64,000 nucleotides of DNA from Corynebacterium faecale (GTDB lineage: Bacteria; Actinomycetota; Actinomycetes; Mycobacteriales; Mycobacteriaceae), in assembly GCF_030408735.1 (NCBI RefSeq), contig NZ_CP047204.1, positions 1,736,001 to 1,800,000 on the forward strand, in the 5' to 3' direction. Under the pieces are notes generated by a model. That model was not told the DNA's origin. It saw only the letters and a program-made list of their open reading frames with translations, and ran no database searches. The position numbers and the translations under genes are program-made. Positions 45,226 through 54,478 of this stretch are shown in pieces. The number at the start of each line of letters is the position of its first letter. The stretch's first letter is position 1.

Positions 45226-46824
45226 CTACACCGCGGGCCGCTCTTCCTCTTCCCGGGTGACCTCGTAGTCTTTCAGCTCCGATGCCAACTGGGCAGGGAT
45301 GCGCACATCGATTAACGTGCCCTCACCTGTGTATTCCTCCGACAGCACGGTTCCGTGCTGGTGGAGACGGGACACAATGTCCCCGCGGGTGAAGGGGATC
45401 AACAGCAACAGATGGGTGTCGCGGGCGTTGAGGAACAGCTCGATGCGAGCCTCCAGTTCCTTGATCCCTTCCCCGGTCAGTGCGGAGACAAACACCACAT
45501 CATCGATGGCGTGGCGCAGTTCAGCCAGCGCGAGTGGATCCGCCTGGTCGATCTTGTTCACCACGATGATCTCCGGGGGCGGAGTCTCACCGGTGGTGCG
45601 CACGATATCGCTGATGACCGTGTTGACAGCCTCGATCTGCTTGAGCGGGAACGGATCAGATCCATCCACGACATGCAGCATGAGATCAGCCTCCACGACC
45701 TCCTCGAGGGTGGACTTGAACGCCTCCACAAGCGACGTGGGCAGGTGCCGGATGAATCCGACCGTGTCGGTGAAAACCACGTGCCGGCCGTCGGCCAGCT
45801 CCGCCTTGCGTGTCGTGGGGTCCAGCGTGGCGAAGAGTGCATTCTCCACAAGAACGCCCGCACCTGTCATCGCGTTGATGAGCGAGGACTTACCGGCGTT
45901 GGTATACCCGGCGATGGCGATCTGCGGAACCAGGGACTCAGAGCGCTGTGAACGCTTGACGCTACGGGCGGTGTCCATGCCGGCGAGCTCCCGGCGCAGA
46001 CGCGCCATGTCAGAGCGCAGACGACGACGGTCCGCCTCGATCTTGGTCTCACCAGGACCACGCAGACCCACACCACCGTTGGAACCGGCACGGCCACCTG
46101 CCTGACGGGACAGGTTGCCACCCCAGCCACGCACACGTGAAATGAGATATTCCATCTGTGCGAGTGCCACCTGTGACTTGCCCTCACGGGACTTGGCGTG
46201 CTGCGCAAAGATGTCCAACACCAGCATGGTGCGGTCAATGACCTTGATATTGAGTTCGCGTTCGAGAGCCACCAGCTGAGACGGGCTGAGTTCACCATCG
46301 CACACCACGGTGTCCGCTCCGGTGGCCTCAATGATCTCTTTAAGTTCACGGACCTTGCCGGAACCGATATAGGTACCGGGATCAGGCTTGTCCCGCTTCT
46401 GGTAGAGCGAATCGATCACCTGCGCACCTGCAGTGTCAGCCAGTGCGGCGAGTTCGGCGAGGTTGGCATCAATCTCGGCGGTGGTGCCTTCAGTCCATAC
46501 CCCGACCAGAATCACACGTTCCAGCCGGAGCTTTCGGTACTCCACCTCGTAGATGTCAGCGGCATCATCGGAGTGGATGGTGGTTTCGCTGCGCCTGAGC
46601 GCTTCGCGGGCCTCAAGGTCGAGTTCTCCGACCGAGGGTGCATCGGCATCTGATGATGGTGCGTCAGATGACCGTGTCGGGCGATCCGCGTGGATCAGGC
46701 CGGACAGATCATATCCGGTGGTTTCAGTAAGTGGCTCCCGCTTGACATGATCATGGAAAGCCTGGGCGAGGAGATCCTCGTGGTCTATCTTCTTCTTTTC
46801 ATCCATTGTTGACCATTGTTCCAT
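45226..46824 (-). CDS. hflX: Ribosome-associated GTPase HflX
   Basis: Translation-factor-class GTPase that splits stalled or stressed ribosomes in other bacteria. An N-terminal domain of about 190 residues includes the GSGKVRELKEII stretch; a coiled segment follows with GGRAGSNGGVGLRGPGETKIEADRR. The G domain has G1 GYTNAGKSS, G3 DTVGF and G4 NKID. Start is uncertain: ATG 46824 has cagg about 10 nt upstream, ATG 46806 (MDEKKKIDHED) looks natural, and the frame opens at 46872. The N-terminus carries an extra acidic/Ser-rich segment of about 70 residues, as in other corynebacterial HflX proteins. Confidence 0.94.
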   Translation of the reverse strand: MEQWSTMDEKKKIDHEDLLAQAFHDHVKREPLTETTGYDLSGLIHADRPTRSSDAPSSDADAPSVGELDLEAREALRRSETTIHSDDAADIYEVEYRKLRLERVILVGVWTEGTTAEIDANLAELAALADTAGAQVIDSLYQKRDKPDPGTYIGSGKVRELKEIIEATGADTVVCDGELSPSQLVALERELNIKVIDRTMLVLDIFAQHAKSREGKSQVALAQMEYLISRVRGWGGNLSRQAGGRAGSNGGVGLRGPGETKIEADRRRLRSDMARLRRELAGMDTARSVKRSQRSESLVPQIAIAGYTNAGKSSLINAMTGAGVLVENALFATLDPTTRKAELADGRHVVFTDTVGFIRHLPTSLVEAFKSTLEEVVEADLMLHVVDGSDPFPLKQIEAVNTVISDIVRTTGETPPPEIIVVNKIDQADPLALAELRHAIDDVVFVSALTGEGIKELEARIELFLNARDTHLLLLIPFTRGDIVSRLHQHGTVLSEEYTGEGTLIDVRIPAQLASELKDYEVTREEEERPAV

Positions 46825-46991
46825 GTATCTGACCTGCAGGGCCAGACCTTTCACAACGCTGCTAGCGAACACTGCGGCAGACGCCCTGGGCGAACACGAT
46901 AACGGGTGCCCTTATTCCCGGTTCCGGGGCTGTCACAGATCACCCGACCGCAACGTGACTGGGCCCTGTGCCACGGGATACACTGATCCGC

Positions 46992-47750
46992 ATGACTAGG
47001 GATCTCAAGAGTATCGGTATGGATTTTGCGCGCTGGCAGGACGCCGTGGAGGCGGCCATCGCCTCCGAGCGTCTGGAGGTGACCGGCGAGGTCCGCGGTG
47101 GGCAGCTCATCCAGTTTTCAGATGACTCCGGAGCCCAGATCAACATCCTGGCGGTGGAACCCTTCGCCACCTTCGCCGGATTCTCCTCCAGCACAGTCGC
47201 CTATGGCCATGTGAGCATGATCAATGATGTTCTCGCGCTCGTCGATATCATCGATCCATTCGGTAACAATGTCACCACCGTCACCGTGAACCTGGCGCAG
47301 GGCCCCCTCCTCGTTGATGAGCCACTGCAGCGCTGGCAGATGCTGGCGGTAACCGCGTTGGCCATGGACGTTGATATCCACGCCAACGCGGATGAGTATC
47401 TGCTCAACGGCGGTGAAGTGGTGGGCATGCTCACCTCTGAGGGGGCACTCCAGGTCGCCAGTGGCAGTGGAGCGTCCATCCCTGATGCCTCAGCGGAGTT
47501 CTCCGCCCGCGTCCTCTCGTCTGAGTACCGCACCAACGCACTGACCGGGCAGCGCTTCATCCACGCCACCGTCGATGGCTATTTCGCCTTCGACCTGTGC
47601 CTGCCTGATGCCCCTGAACTGCCCGCCCGCGATTCGATCATCTCCGGCAAGGTGCTGCTCACCGCCTCGGTCATTCCGCAGGCCGGTGGCGGCTGCGGTA
47701 GTGACGGCGGCGGCTGTGGTTCGGGTTCCTGCGGCTGCGGCGGCCACTAG
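46992..47750 (+). CDS. Hypothetical protein with Cys/Gly-rich C-terminal tail
   Basis: 252-residue protein from ATG 46992 (MTRDLKSIGMDFARW). Most of it looks like a mixed alpha/beta soluble domain with no motif that I recognise. The last about 25 residues form a Gly/Ser-rich tail with six Cys (GGCGSDGGGCGSGSCGCGGH) ending in Gly-His, a pattern expected to bind metal or a cluster. TACACT (46979-46984) is 7 nt before the ATG and there is no ribosome-binding site, so the mRNA is probably leaderless. It lies between hflX and another hypothetical gene, as in C. glutamicum. Confidence 0.8.
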   Translation: MTRDLKSIGMDFARWQDAVEAAIASERLEVTGEVRGGQLIQFSDDSGAQINILAVEPFATFAGFSSSTVAYGHVSMINDVLALVDIIDPFGNNVTTVTVNLAQGPLLVDEPLQRWQMLAVTALAMDVDIHANADEYLLNGGEVVGMLTSEGALQVASGSGASIPDASAEFSARVLSSEYRTNALTGQRFIHATVDGYFAFDLCLPDAPELPARDSIISGKVLLTASVIPQAGGGCGSDGGGCGSGSCGCGGH

Positions 47751-47847
47751 CCGCACGTCGCTTTCAAGCGCTTGTCGACGCCTCCCCGGGGATCCTCGAA
47801 AACGCGTAGAATATGGCGGAGAGATACCCCTTGTTGATTGATCATCC

Positions 47848-48459
47848 TTGGTGTTGACAACCACCCGACACGATTCTACGACCGGCAGGACAACGACCCC
47901 CATCATGCCCGATCTGGTTCCCTATGAAGATGGACGACAGGTCCCCACCTGGCCCATCGTGCTCATAGGGATCTCTTGTCTCTTGCTTATTTTATGGTTG
48001 AAACTACCCGGATTGATCATCTCCGGTCTGATCGTCGCCGCAGTCGTGGGTGTTTCCAGACTGCGGCCGGTGTCCACCGAAGTCACCTCATTGCTCACTT
48101 CCATCCAACTGTCCGCTGATGACATCCTTGACATCGAACAGGAGTGGAACAACTACCTGGACGGCACGTCAGCGGATGCACTCGCCGACCGCACCCTGCA
48201 CCGGCCTGCGTTGGCTGATCCCGACTGCCACGACCCGGATATCCAGAAATTCCACTTCACCATGGCCAACGCCCAGAGATTCCTCAGCCGTCTGGATGCT
48301 CGTCTGGAAGGCAATCTGAGCGTGCCGCAACTGGAGGGTATCTTGAAAGTCACCGATGCCCGAGCCCTGGATCTCCGGGAATCCTGGTTGGTTGCCCGGC
48401 AGGCGGCCCACCGTCTGGGGCCCGGTTATGATTCCGGCCCTCCCCCGGGCATCGAATAA
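47848..48459 (+). CDS. Hypothetical membrane protein
   Basis: About 185-203 residues. Two adjacent hydrophobic helices (VPTWPIVLIGISCLLLILWL and PGLIISGLIVAAVVGVSRL) are followed by a cytosolic helical domain of about 140 residues without a recognised family. The start is uncertain: TTG 47848, GTG 47851 and ATG 47905 (MPDLVPYEDG) are in frame, and none has a good ribosome-binding site. TAGAAT (47808-47813) may be its -10. It is tandem with the Cys-rich-tail gene and convergent with dapF; about 150 bp follow without any clear terminator. Confidence 0.72.
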   Translation: MVLTTTRHDSTTGRTTTPIMPDLVPYEDGRQVPTWPIVLIGISCLLLILWLKLPGLIISGLIVAAVVGVSRLRPVSTEVTSLLTSIQLSADDILDIEQEWNNYLDGTSADALADRTLHRPALADPDCHDPDIQKFHFTMANAQRFLSRLDARLEGNLSVPQLEGILKVTDARALDLRESWLVARQAAHRLGPGYDSGPPPGIE

Positions 48460-48612
48460 GCGGGGGTCTGATTACACCCGCTCCAGGGGCCCCACGTGAT
48501 GGTGGCGGGAGTGACCATGTTGTTGATCACCGGGATCACTGCTGTGGCGGTACCCGCTGCTGACTGGAGGCGATTGCGCCAAATGGCCCACCTGCAGTGA
48601 CCCCGTAGAGGT

Positions 48613-49452
48613 TTAGAACCGAACGATCCCCCTGGCCACAATTTGACTCGGCCCGGTCAACGTCGAGGAATCCTGGCTGATAGTCACCTGGACCTCTCCA
48701 CCGGGAATCCGGACTGTCACCTCCCCGACTGATTCACCGGCATCAGCCAGTGCTGCGCGGGCTGCAGCTACGGTTCCGGTGCCACAGGATCGGGTCTCCC
48801 CGACCCCGCGTTCCCATACCCGCATGTCCACCGTGCCTGCCGCCAGTTCAGTCACCAACTCCACGTTCACGCCGCTCGGGAAAAACTCACCATCAAACAA
48901 CGGAGCATGTAACTCCAGCCCGGCCAGGCCGGCGCCATCCATGCCTGGAACCACACACGCCAGATGGGGATTACCCAGGTCCACTGCAAGCCCGGCAAAG
49001 GACTTCTCCCCGATCGTGCACGTGGATACCCCGGTCACCTCGGCTGGGCCCATATCCACCTGAATCACAGCCGCATCGTGATCCGCCGACAACACCGTCA
49101 CCCCTCGCACGCCGGCACGCGTACCGATGGTGAATTCAGGGGCACTCACCAGTCCCCGTGAGTAGACCCAGTGGGCAAACAGTCGCACACCGTTGCCGCA
49201 CATCTCAGCCAAGGAGCCATCGGCATTGCGGTAATCCATGAACCACAGTTCCGGATCAACCCCTGCCACGGTCTCCCCCAGCGCCCCGGCGCGGACCACG
49301 CGGAGAATACCGTCGGCACCGATCCCGGCGCGGCGGTCACAAAGCCTGGAAACATCCGCAGCTGTCAGACTGATCAAGTCATCCGGGTCTTCGATGATGA
49401 TGAAATCATTCTCGGTGGCATGACCTTTGGCGAAGGCGATCTCTTTTTTCAC
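48613..49452 (-). CDS. dapF: Diaminopimelate epimerase
   Basis: Converts LL- to meso-diaminopimelate for lysine and peptidoglycan synthesis; cofactor-independent, with two catalytic Cys. 279 residues. The motifs [26 protein letters not shown] (first Cys) and [13 protein letters not shown] (second Cys) are intact. GTG 49452 has no ribosome-binding site, but TATACT (49465-49460, minus strand) lies 7 nt upstream, a clear leaderless arrangement. It is followed upstream by miaA on the same strand, an order conserved in Actinobacteria. Confidence 0.97.
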   Translation of the reverse strand: MKKEIAFAKGHATENDFIIIEDPDDLISLTAADVSRLCDRRAGIGADGILRVVRAGALGETVAGVDPELWFMDYRNADGSLAEMCGNGVRLFAHWVYSRGLVSAPEFTIGTRAGVRGVTVLSADHDAAVIQVDMGPAEVTGVSTCTIGEKSFAGLAVDLGNPHLACVVPGMDGAGLAGLELHAPLFDGEFFPSGVNVELVTELAAGTVDMRVWERGVGETRSCGTGTVAAARAALADAGESVGEVTVRIPGGEVQVTISQDSSTLTGPSQIVARGIVRF

Positions 49453-49485
49453 CTGGTTCAGTATAGGCGCTGTAACACGAGCGAC

Positions 49486-50391
49486 TCAGTAGCCAAGAAT
49501 CTCCCGGGCCTGGGAGGCGGTGTCCGCGGAGGCATCAAGCCAGTGGATGCGGTGGTCCCGGTTGAACCAGGCCCGCTGCCGGCGCACATAACGACGGGTG
49601 CCGGTGATGGTTCGTTCCACGGCTTCTTCTTTGGTCAATGTGCCGGCCATGGCATCCAGGACCTGAGCGTAACCAATGGCGCGGCCCGCGGTGGATTCAG
49701 GAATCAAGTTGTGGTTCTTTACCAGCTCCTCAACTTCCTCCACGAAGCCTCGTTCAAACATGAGGTTGGTGCGGAGTTCGATGCGAGGGTTCAGCCATTC
49801 CGGCGTGGTCCGCAGGCCCAGGATCACGGTGCCCCACCGGGGTGGCGCATCCTTGGGTGGTTGGCTGGCCTGAAAGGGTTGGCCGGTCAACTCGATGACC
49901 TCCAGCGCACGGACGGTGCGGCGGGGATCGTTATTTTCGATGATGGCGGCCGCCTCCGGGTCCAGGGCAGCCAGTTCGGCATGCAGGGCGCTGACCCCGA
50001 TCTCGGTTAGACGTGTCTCCCAGCGGGCACGCACCGAGGGATCGGTGGGTGGAAACTGCCAATCATCAACCAGCGATTGCACATAAAGCATCGAACCCCC
50101 CACGAGGATCGGGGTTCTCCCCCGCGCCATGATGGCCTCCACATCGGCCACGGCCTCCTGCTGGTAACGGGCCACGGAGGCGGTTTCCGTGACATCGAGA
50201 ACATCAAGCTGATGGTGCGGGATCCCTTCCCGTTCCTCCACGGTGAGCTTGGCGGTGCCGATGTCCATGCCACGGTAGAGCTGCATGGAGTCGACGTTGA
50301 CCACTTCACCGTCGAGGCGCCTGGCCAGTTCAATGCCCAGGGCTGATTTCCCGGATGCGGTGGGCCCGACAACGGCAATGGGGGTCACCAT
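49486..50391 (-). CDS. miaA: tRNA dimethylallyltransferase
   Basis: Adds a dimethylallyl group to A37 of tRNAs reading UNN codons; the product is the substrate of MiaB, whose gene lies about 4 kb away. 301 residues with P-loop [35 protein letters not shown], and [17 protein letters not shown], then [17 protein letters not shown] and RQRAWFNRD near the C-terminus. ATG 50391 has ggag 8 nt upstream and overlaps the end of the upstream gene by 7 bp. Nothing is missing. Confidence 0.96.
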   Translation of the reverse strand: MVTPIAVVGPTASGKSALGIELARRLDGEVVNVDSMQLYRGMDIGTAKLTVEEREGIPHHQLDVLDVTETASVARYQQEAVADVEAIMARGRTPILVGGSMLYVQSLVDDWQFPPTDPSVRARWETRLTEIGVSALHAELAALDPEAAAIIENNDPRRTVRALEVIELTGQPFQASQPPKDAPPRWGTVILGLRTTPEWLNPRIELRTNLMFERGFVEEVEELVKNHNLIPESTAGRAIGYAQVLDAMAGTLTKEEAVERTITGTRRYVRRQRAWFNRDHRIHWLDASADTASQAREILGY

Positions 50392-51020
50392 TTACTATCT
50401 CCAGTTCTTTTTAATGTCCATACCGCCACGTACCGGCCAACACCGTGGGAGGTGTCCACAGCCAGGAGGTGGGCTGTTTCCACCCGCTCCAGAAGATGGA
50501 CGAGGTCCGTCCACAGGGCAGGTTCGCGCAGAGACGCGTTCATGAGATCCTGCTCCGTTCGGGAAGCCACCTGCTCACCTCCGAGCAGCGCACGACACCA
50601 GTGATCGATCTCATCGGCCCCCTCGACCATGGAGGAAGGCGCCCTGGGGGTCAGTCCCGTGGGACCATCCACGGCCATGAGGGTGATCGCATCTGCCGAG
50701 GGATCAGTCAGACGGTCAGAGGTTGCGCGGATACGATCACGGTATCCCCCCAAAGCATGGCGCTGGAGAAGCTCGGGCAGATGATTGCCTCCTCCCACCT
50801 TGATCCCGGGGGCTCCCCAGGCCCGCAGGCTTCCGGTGTGGGAGGTGTACCAACGGTCATCCCGGGATCCCACGAGATCAACAGGTGCAGATGTGTCACC
50901 CAGATGCTCGTGGAGAAGGCTCTCCACCTGCTCCAGAAGGCGTGCCCCTTCCGTGTCGGTGGGTGCTAACCCCCGGACCAGAGCGGGACTCCCCGGCATG
51001 ATGATCAGCGTTGTTTTCAC
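50385..51020 (-). CDS. Class III extradiol dioxygenase (subunit B-like) fold protein
   Basis: About 211 residues, beginning [15 protein letters not shown]. The overall pattern resembles the LigB/extradiol-dioxygenase-like proteins found between miaA and the DUF349 gene in Actinobacteria (M. tuberculosis Rv2728c). The expected N-terminal metal-ligand His pair is not evident in this copy, so enzymatic activity is doubtful. GTG 51020 is chosen because TAGGGT lies 7 nt upstream (leaderless); GTG 51029 would add three residues. It overlaps miaA by 7 bp and is presumably cotranscribed with it. Function is unknown. Confidence 0.7.
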   Translation of the reverse strand: MKTTLIIMPGSPALVRGLAPTDTEGARLLEQVESLLHEHLGDTSAPVDLVGSRDDRWYTSHTGSLRAWGAPGIKVGGGNHLPELLQRHALGGYRDRIRATSDRLTDPSADAITLMAVDGPTGLTPRAPSSMVEGADEIDHWCRALLGGEQVASRTEQDLMNASLREPALWTDLVHLLERVETAHLLAVDTSHGVGRYVAVWTLKRTGDSKW

Positions 51021-51221
51021 GGCTCCCACCCTAGCCTGCGCAGGGGAACGGGCAGACGGGTGGACCGTCGAAAAGCATCATTAAGGTGGAACTGTGCGTG
51101 TTAAGGCACCCTATCCACCTGACACCTACGGGTGTGCGCGGTATGTTTGTAGAACGTAATTCGACTTTCGGCAGCCGTGACGCGCGGCTACGACAATGCA
51201 AGTGATGAGGACCGACACTCC

Positions 51222-52580
51222 ATGACTGAGAACCAGACCCCCAGCTCCACCACCGCTCCGAAGCCAGGTCCCCGCCCCGGCCCAAGGCCCGGCCCCCGCC
51301 CTGGTACTCAGGCGGCAACCAAACCCGCAGCGGTGGTCACCCCGTCCCCTGCCATCAAGAGCAATGATCCTTCCAAGTTCGGTCGCGTGGAGGCCGATGG
51401 TTCTGCCTATGTCACCACCTCCGCAGGTGAGCGTCTGATCGGTTCCTGGCAGGCCGGCACCCCGGAAGAGGGCCTGGCACACTACGGCACCCGCTTTGAT
51501 GATCTGGCCACCGAGGTGGAGCTGCTCGAGCAGCGTCTGGCATCCCATCCCGATGATGCCAACTCCATCCGCACCAAGGCGGAGGAGATCCGCGCTTCGC
51601 TGTCCACCGTTGCCGCCATCGGCGACCTGGATGCGCTGGATACCCGTCTGGGCCGCATCGTGGATTCCTCAGAGGCGGCCAATGAGCGCGCCAAGGAGGA
51701 GAAGGCCAAGCGTCGGGAGCAGGCGATCACCCGCAAGGAAGCTCTCGCCACCGAAGCCGAGGACATCGCTGAGAACGCCTCCGACTGGAAGGTCGCCGGC
51801 GACCGTATCCGCGCGATCCTGGATGAGTGGAAGACCATCCACGGCATCGAGCGCAAAACTGATGATGAGCTGTGGAAGCGTTACTCCCGTGCACGCGATG
51901 CCTTCAACCGTCGCCGGGGTGCCCACTTCGCTGAGCTGGACCGTGGTCGCGCCACCGCACGAAGCCTCAAGGAAACGCTGGTGGAGCGCGCCGAGGCGAT
52001 CAAGGAGTCCACGGAGTGGAATGACACCGCCCGTGCCTTCCGCGACCTCATGCAGGAGTGGAAGGCCGCTGGCCGCGCCCCACGCGAGGTGGATGACAAG
52101 CTGTGGTCCGCATTCAAGGGTGCCCAGGATTACTTCTTTGACAAGCGCAATGCGGTAGCCAAGGAACGCGACCAGGAATTCGAAGCCAACGCAGAGGCCA
52201 AGACCGCTCTGCTGGCCGAGTACGATTCACAGATTGATCCTGCGAAGAACCTCGACGGTGCCCGTGCCAAGCTGCGCGAGCTCCAGGAGAAGTGGGAGGA
52301 GATCGGTTTCGTACCACGTGGTCAGGTCCGTGACTTCGAGGACAAGATCGGCGTCTTTGAAAAGCGCGTCACCGAGGCCGAGGAGACCCAGTGGCGTCGC
52401 ACCGACCCGGAGGCACAGGCCCGGGCCGACCAGTTCACCGCCAAGGCCAAGGAGTTCACCGCTCAGGCCGAAGCCGCCGCAGCCAAGGGCAACACCAAGA
52501 AGGCCGAGAAGCTGCGCGCCCAGGCCGAGCAGTGGTCAGAGTGGGCCAAGACCGCCCATGAGGCCGTGGACCAGCTCTAA
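51222..52580 (+). CDS. DUF349 domain-containing protein
   Basis: 452 residues from ATG 51222. The N-terminal 60 residues are Pro/Lys-rich with four PRPG repeats. The rest is almost wholly helical and charged, with repeated W-x-x-A/E-x-x DUF349 units (EWKTIHGIERKTDDELWKRY, EWKAAGRAPREVDDKLWSAF, KWEEIGFVPRGQVRDFE). The last 45 residues are an Ala/Lys/Glu coiled coil. In C. glutamicum and M. tuberculosis (Rv2731) the same gene lies here. Function is unknown; DUF349 proteins have been linked to RNA binding in other organisms, but nothing here proves that. Confidence 0.87.
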   Translation: MTENQTPSSTTAPKPGPRPGPRPGPRPGTQAATKPAAVVTPSPAIKSNDPSKFGRVEADGSAYVTTSAGERLIGSWQAGTPEEGLAHYGTRFDDLATEVELLEQRLASHPDDANSIRTKAEEIRASLSTVAAIGDLDALDTRLGRIVDSSEAANERAKEEKAKRREQAITRKEALATEAEDIAENASDWKVAGDRIRAILDEWKTIHGIERKTDDELWKRYSRARDAFNRRRGAHFAELDRGRATARSLKETLVERAEAIKESTEWNDTARAFRDLMQEWKAAGRAPREVDDKLWSAFKGAQDYFFDKRNAVAKERDQEFEANAEAKTALLAEYDSQIDPAKNLDGARAKLRELQEKWEEIGFVPRGQVRDFEDKIGVFEKRVTEAEETQWRRTDPEAQARADQFTAKAKEFTAQAEAAAAKGNTKKAEKLRAQAEQWSEWAKTAHEAVDQL

Positions 52581-52596
52581 AGTCCAGGTTGAAACC

Positions 52597-53682
52597 TTGA
52601 AAATTATCAAGATTGCGGATCCGATCCCCGGGCAGGAGCCCGGGGATCAGGTCCGCTCTTTTGTGTTCATGTCCAATCTGGCGTCACAGGAAACCTCCGG
52701 CGAACGGGATATCTCCGTCTCCGTTGAACGCATCATCACCGATCTCGCCGGATCCACAGAGCTGGTGTCACAGTTGTTCGTGGCCACTCTGGATGACGCT
52801 GTCCCGCTCCACGCCACCGTGCCGGCAGGCACCGATGATGAGCCCTGGATCGAAGCCGAAGGTTGGGTGAAGATCAACCTGCCGCTGATCGATGACACCG
52901 CCTCCGCCAGCCTGGAGATCACCCTCGATGCCGGCCATCAGCCCCTCCCCGACCAACCGCTGACCGATGAGGCCGGAGAGCTTATCCACACCCTCCTCGT
53001 CCATGCGGAGACCGTCGCGGGGGCACCACCGTGGTCACGGAGCATCCTCCACACGGCGCACATGCACAAGGCCGGTGCCGACACCCGGGTCTGCGACTAT
53101 TGCACCCGCCTGATCCGCGCAGGCTACAGCGCCGCCCACGAGGAGATCCAACAAGTGGTGGACCTCAGTGGCGTCAGCCCCGATTGGGACGCGCCGGGTA
53201 TGACGGTGCACCGTATCCTCGGCACTGACTTCCCCACCGACCTCATCGACGGCATCGTGGAGCTGCAGGACCTCGCGGCCACCGATATCCCCCATGGCAC
53301 ACTCACCACCGACCCGGCGCGGTGGTCACCACGGAGGCTCGCTGAACAGTCAGAGCGGATCCGGCAGACCGGCGCACAGCTGCTGACGGTGGTGTTCACC
53401 GACGCCGTGGGTGTGGTGGCGATGTCCACCGTGTCACTTCCTCCGGGGTCCAATCCAGATGTGGCTGAACAGGGTTTGACCATCGTTCATCCCCGGGCCC
53501 GCGGGCGGCAGCTGGGGCGAGCAGTGAAACTCGCCTGTCTGAATCTCCTGCGCGACCGCCATCCAGCGGTGAGGAGGGTGGCAACGTCAAACGCGGTTGA
53601 TAACCAGGGAATGCTGGCCATCAACCGCGCTCTGGGTGCCCGGGAGATATCCCGGACCACCCTGTGGGAGAAGAAGATCTAA
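52597..53682 (+). CDS. GNAT-family N-acetyltransferase
   Basis: 361 residues from TTG 52597 (LKIIKIADPIPG), 16 bp after the DUF349 gene. The open frame extends backward inside that gene, but the start is limited by context. The C-terminal half shows the GNAT acetyl-CoA signature: VVAMSTVSLPP (beta 4), TIVHPRARGRQLGRAVKLACL (motif A) and SNAVDNQGMLAINRALGARE (motif B). The N-terminal about 180 residues look like a second, diverged GNAT domain. The substrate is unknown. It converges on and overlaps the following membrane-protein gene by 4 bp. Confidence 0.8.
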   Translation: MKIIKIADPIPGQEPGDQVRSFVFMSNLASQETSGERDISVSVERIITDLAGSTELVSQLFVATLDDAVPLHATVPAGTDDEPWIEAEGWVKINLPLIDDTASASLEITLDAGHQPLPDQPLTDEAGELIHTLLVHAETVAGAPPWSRSILHTAHMHKAGADTRVCDYCTRLIRAGYSAAHEEIQQVVDLSGVSPDWDAPGMTVHRILGTDFPTDLIDGIVELQDLAATDIPHGTLTTDPARWSPRRLAEQSERIRQTGAQLLTVVFTDAVGVVAMSTVSLPPGSNPDVAEQGLTIVHPRARGRQLGRAVKLACLNLLRDRHPAVRRVATSNAVDNQGMLAINRALGAREISRTTLWEKKI

Positions 53683-54374
53683 GCCTTGTCCGGCTCGCCC
53701 TTCGTCTCAGTTTCCTCCTGCTCACCGCTAGCCGCGTTACGGCGTCGCGCGATGCGGGCGCGGCGGTCGTCGACAAGCAGGGGGTTGGTCTCCGGATCGT
53801 TCTGCTGCTGGCGCAGCAGGTCCTTCTGGGCTGATTCCACGGCCGAGAGTTCCGTGTTCTCCGCACGCATCCGTGCTACATCAAGCTGGTAATCACTGCG
53901 CGCGAGGATGGTGGTGGACAGCCCCCACACCGCGGCGATCGCAGCGATGGTGGCAACCAGCATGCCGATGTGGACGAAGGTGTTGTCCGTGCTGGTGGAG
54001 GTCTGGCGCATCCATGCCGCCAGGACTGCATACACCAGGGTCACACATGAGAAAATCCACGCCACCCAGGCCATCCATGTCCGCTTGAGTGTCACGGCGC
54101 CGAGGGTGAAGAGGAAAACCCCGATCGCGCCGAGGACATAAAACACATACTCCGCAAGCCGGATGCCGGCCTCGGAGGCGGTATCGGTGAAGAAGAGCAC
54201 CTGCCAGCCGGCCACACCACGGATATGGGGAAGCGCCAGGGATACGGCATACAGTGCCACCGCAGCAATGAGGTACCACTTCTTATCGCCCAGCTCCAGC
54301 GTCTTGGCGGCCTCCTTCTCCATCGCCGCCAGTTCCCGACCGCTCAGCTTCTGTTCACTCACTTGAATGTTCAA
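53679..54374 (-). CDS. Conserved membrane protein (Rv2732c-type)
   Basis: 231 residues with four hydrophobic helices (about residues 36-52, 85-105, 113-133 and 145-165) and charged ends. The N-terminus SEQKLSGRELAAMEKEAAKTLELGDKKWY and the C-terminal Arg/Glu-rich tail are cytosolic. The same gene precedes miaB in M. tuberculosis and C. glutamicum. Function is unknown. It overlaps the GNAT gene on the opposite strand by 4 bp at the 3' end. Confidence 0.8.
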   Translation of the reverse strand: MNIQVSEQKLSGRELAAMEKEAAKTLELGDKKWYLIAAVALYAVSLALPHIRGVAGWQVLFFTDTASEAGIRLAEYVFYVLGAIGVFLFTLGAVTLKRTWMAWVAWIFSCVTLVYAVLAAWMRQTSTSTDNTFVHIGMLVATIAAIAAVWGLSTTILARSDYQLDVARMRAENTELSAVESAQKDLLRQQQNDPETNPLLVDDRRARIARRRNAASGEQEETETKGEPDKA

Positions 54375-54478
54375 CTCCTTGTTGGGTTCGGTACCTAATC
54401 GTAGTCGGTCTACAGCCCTTTGCCCTAAGTGCCCGCCGCGGTAGAAGAAGTGGCCCCCGTGGGTGTCAAGACGTGTGA

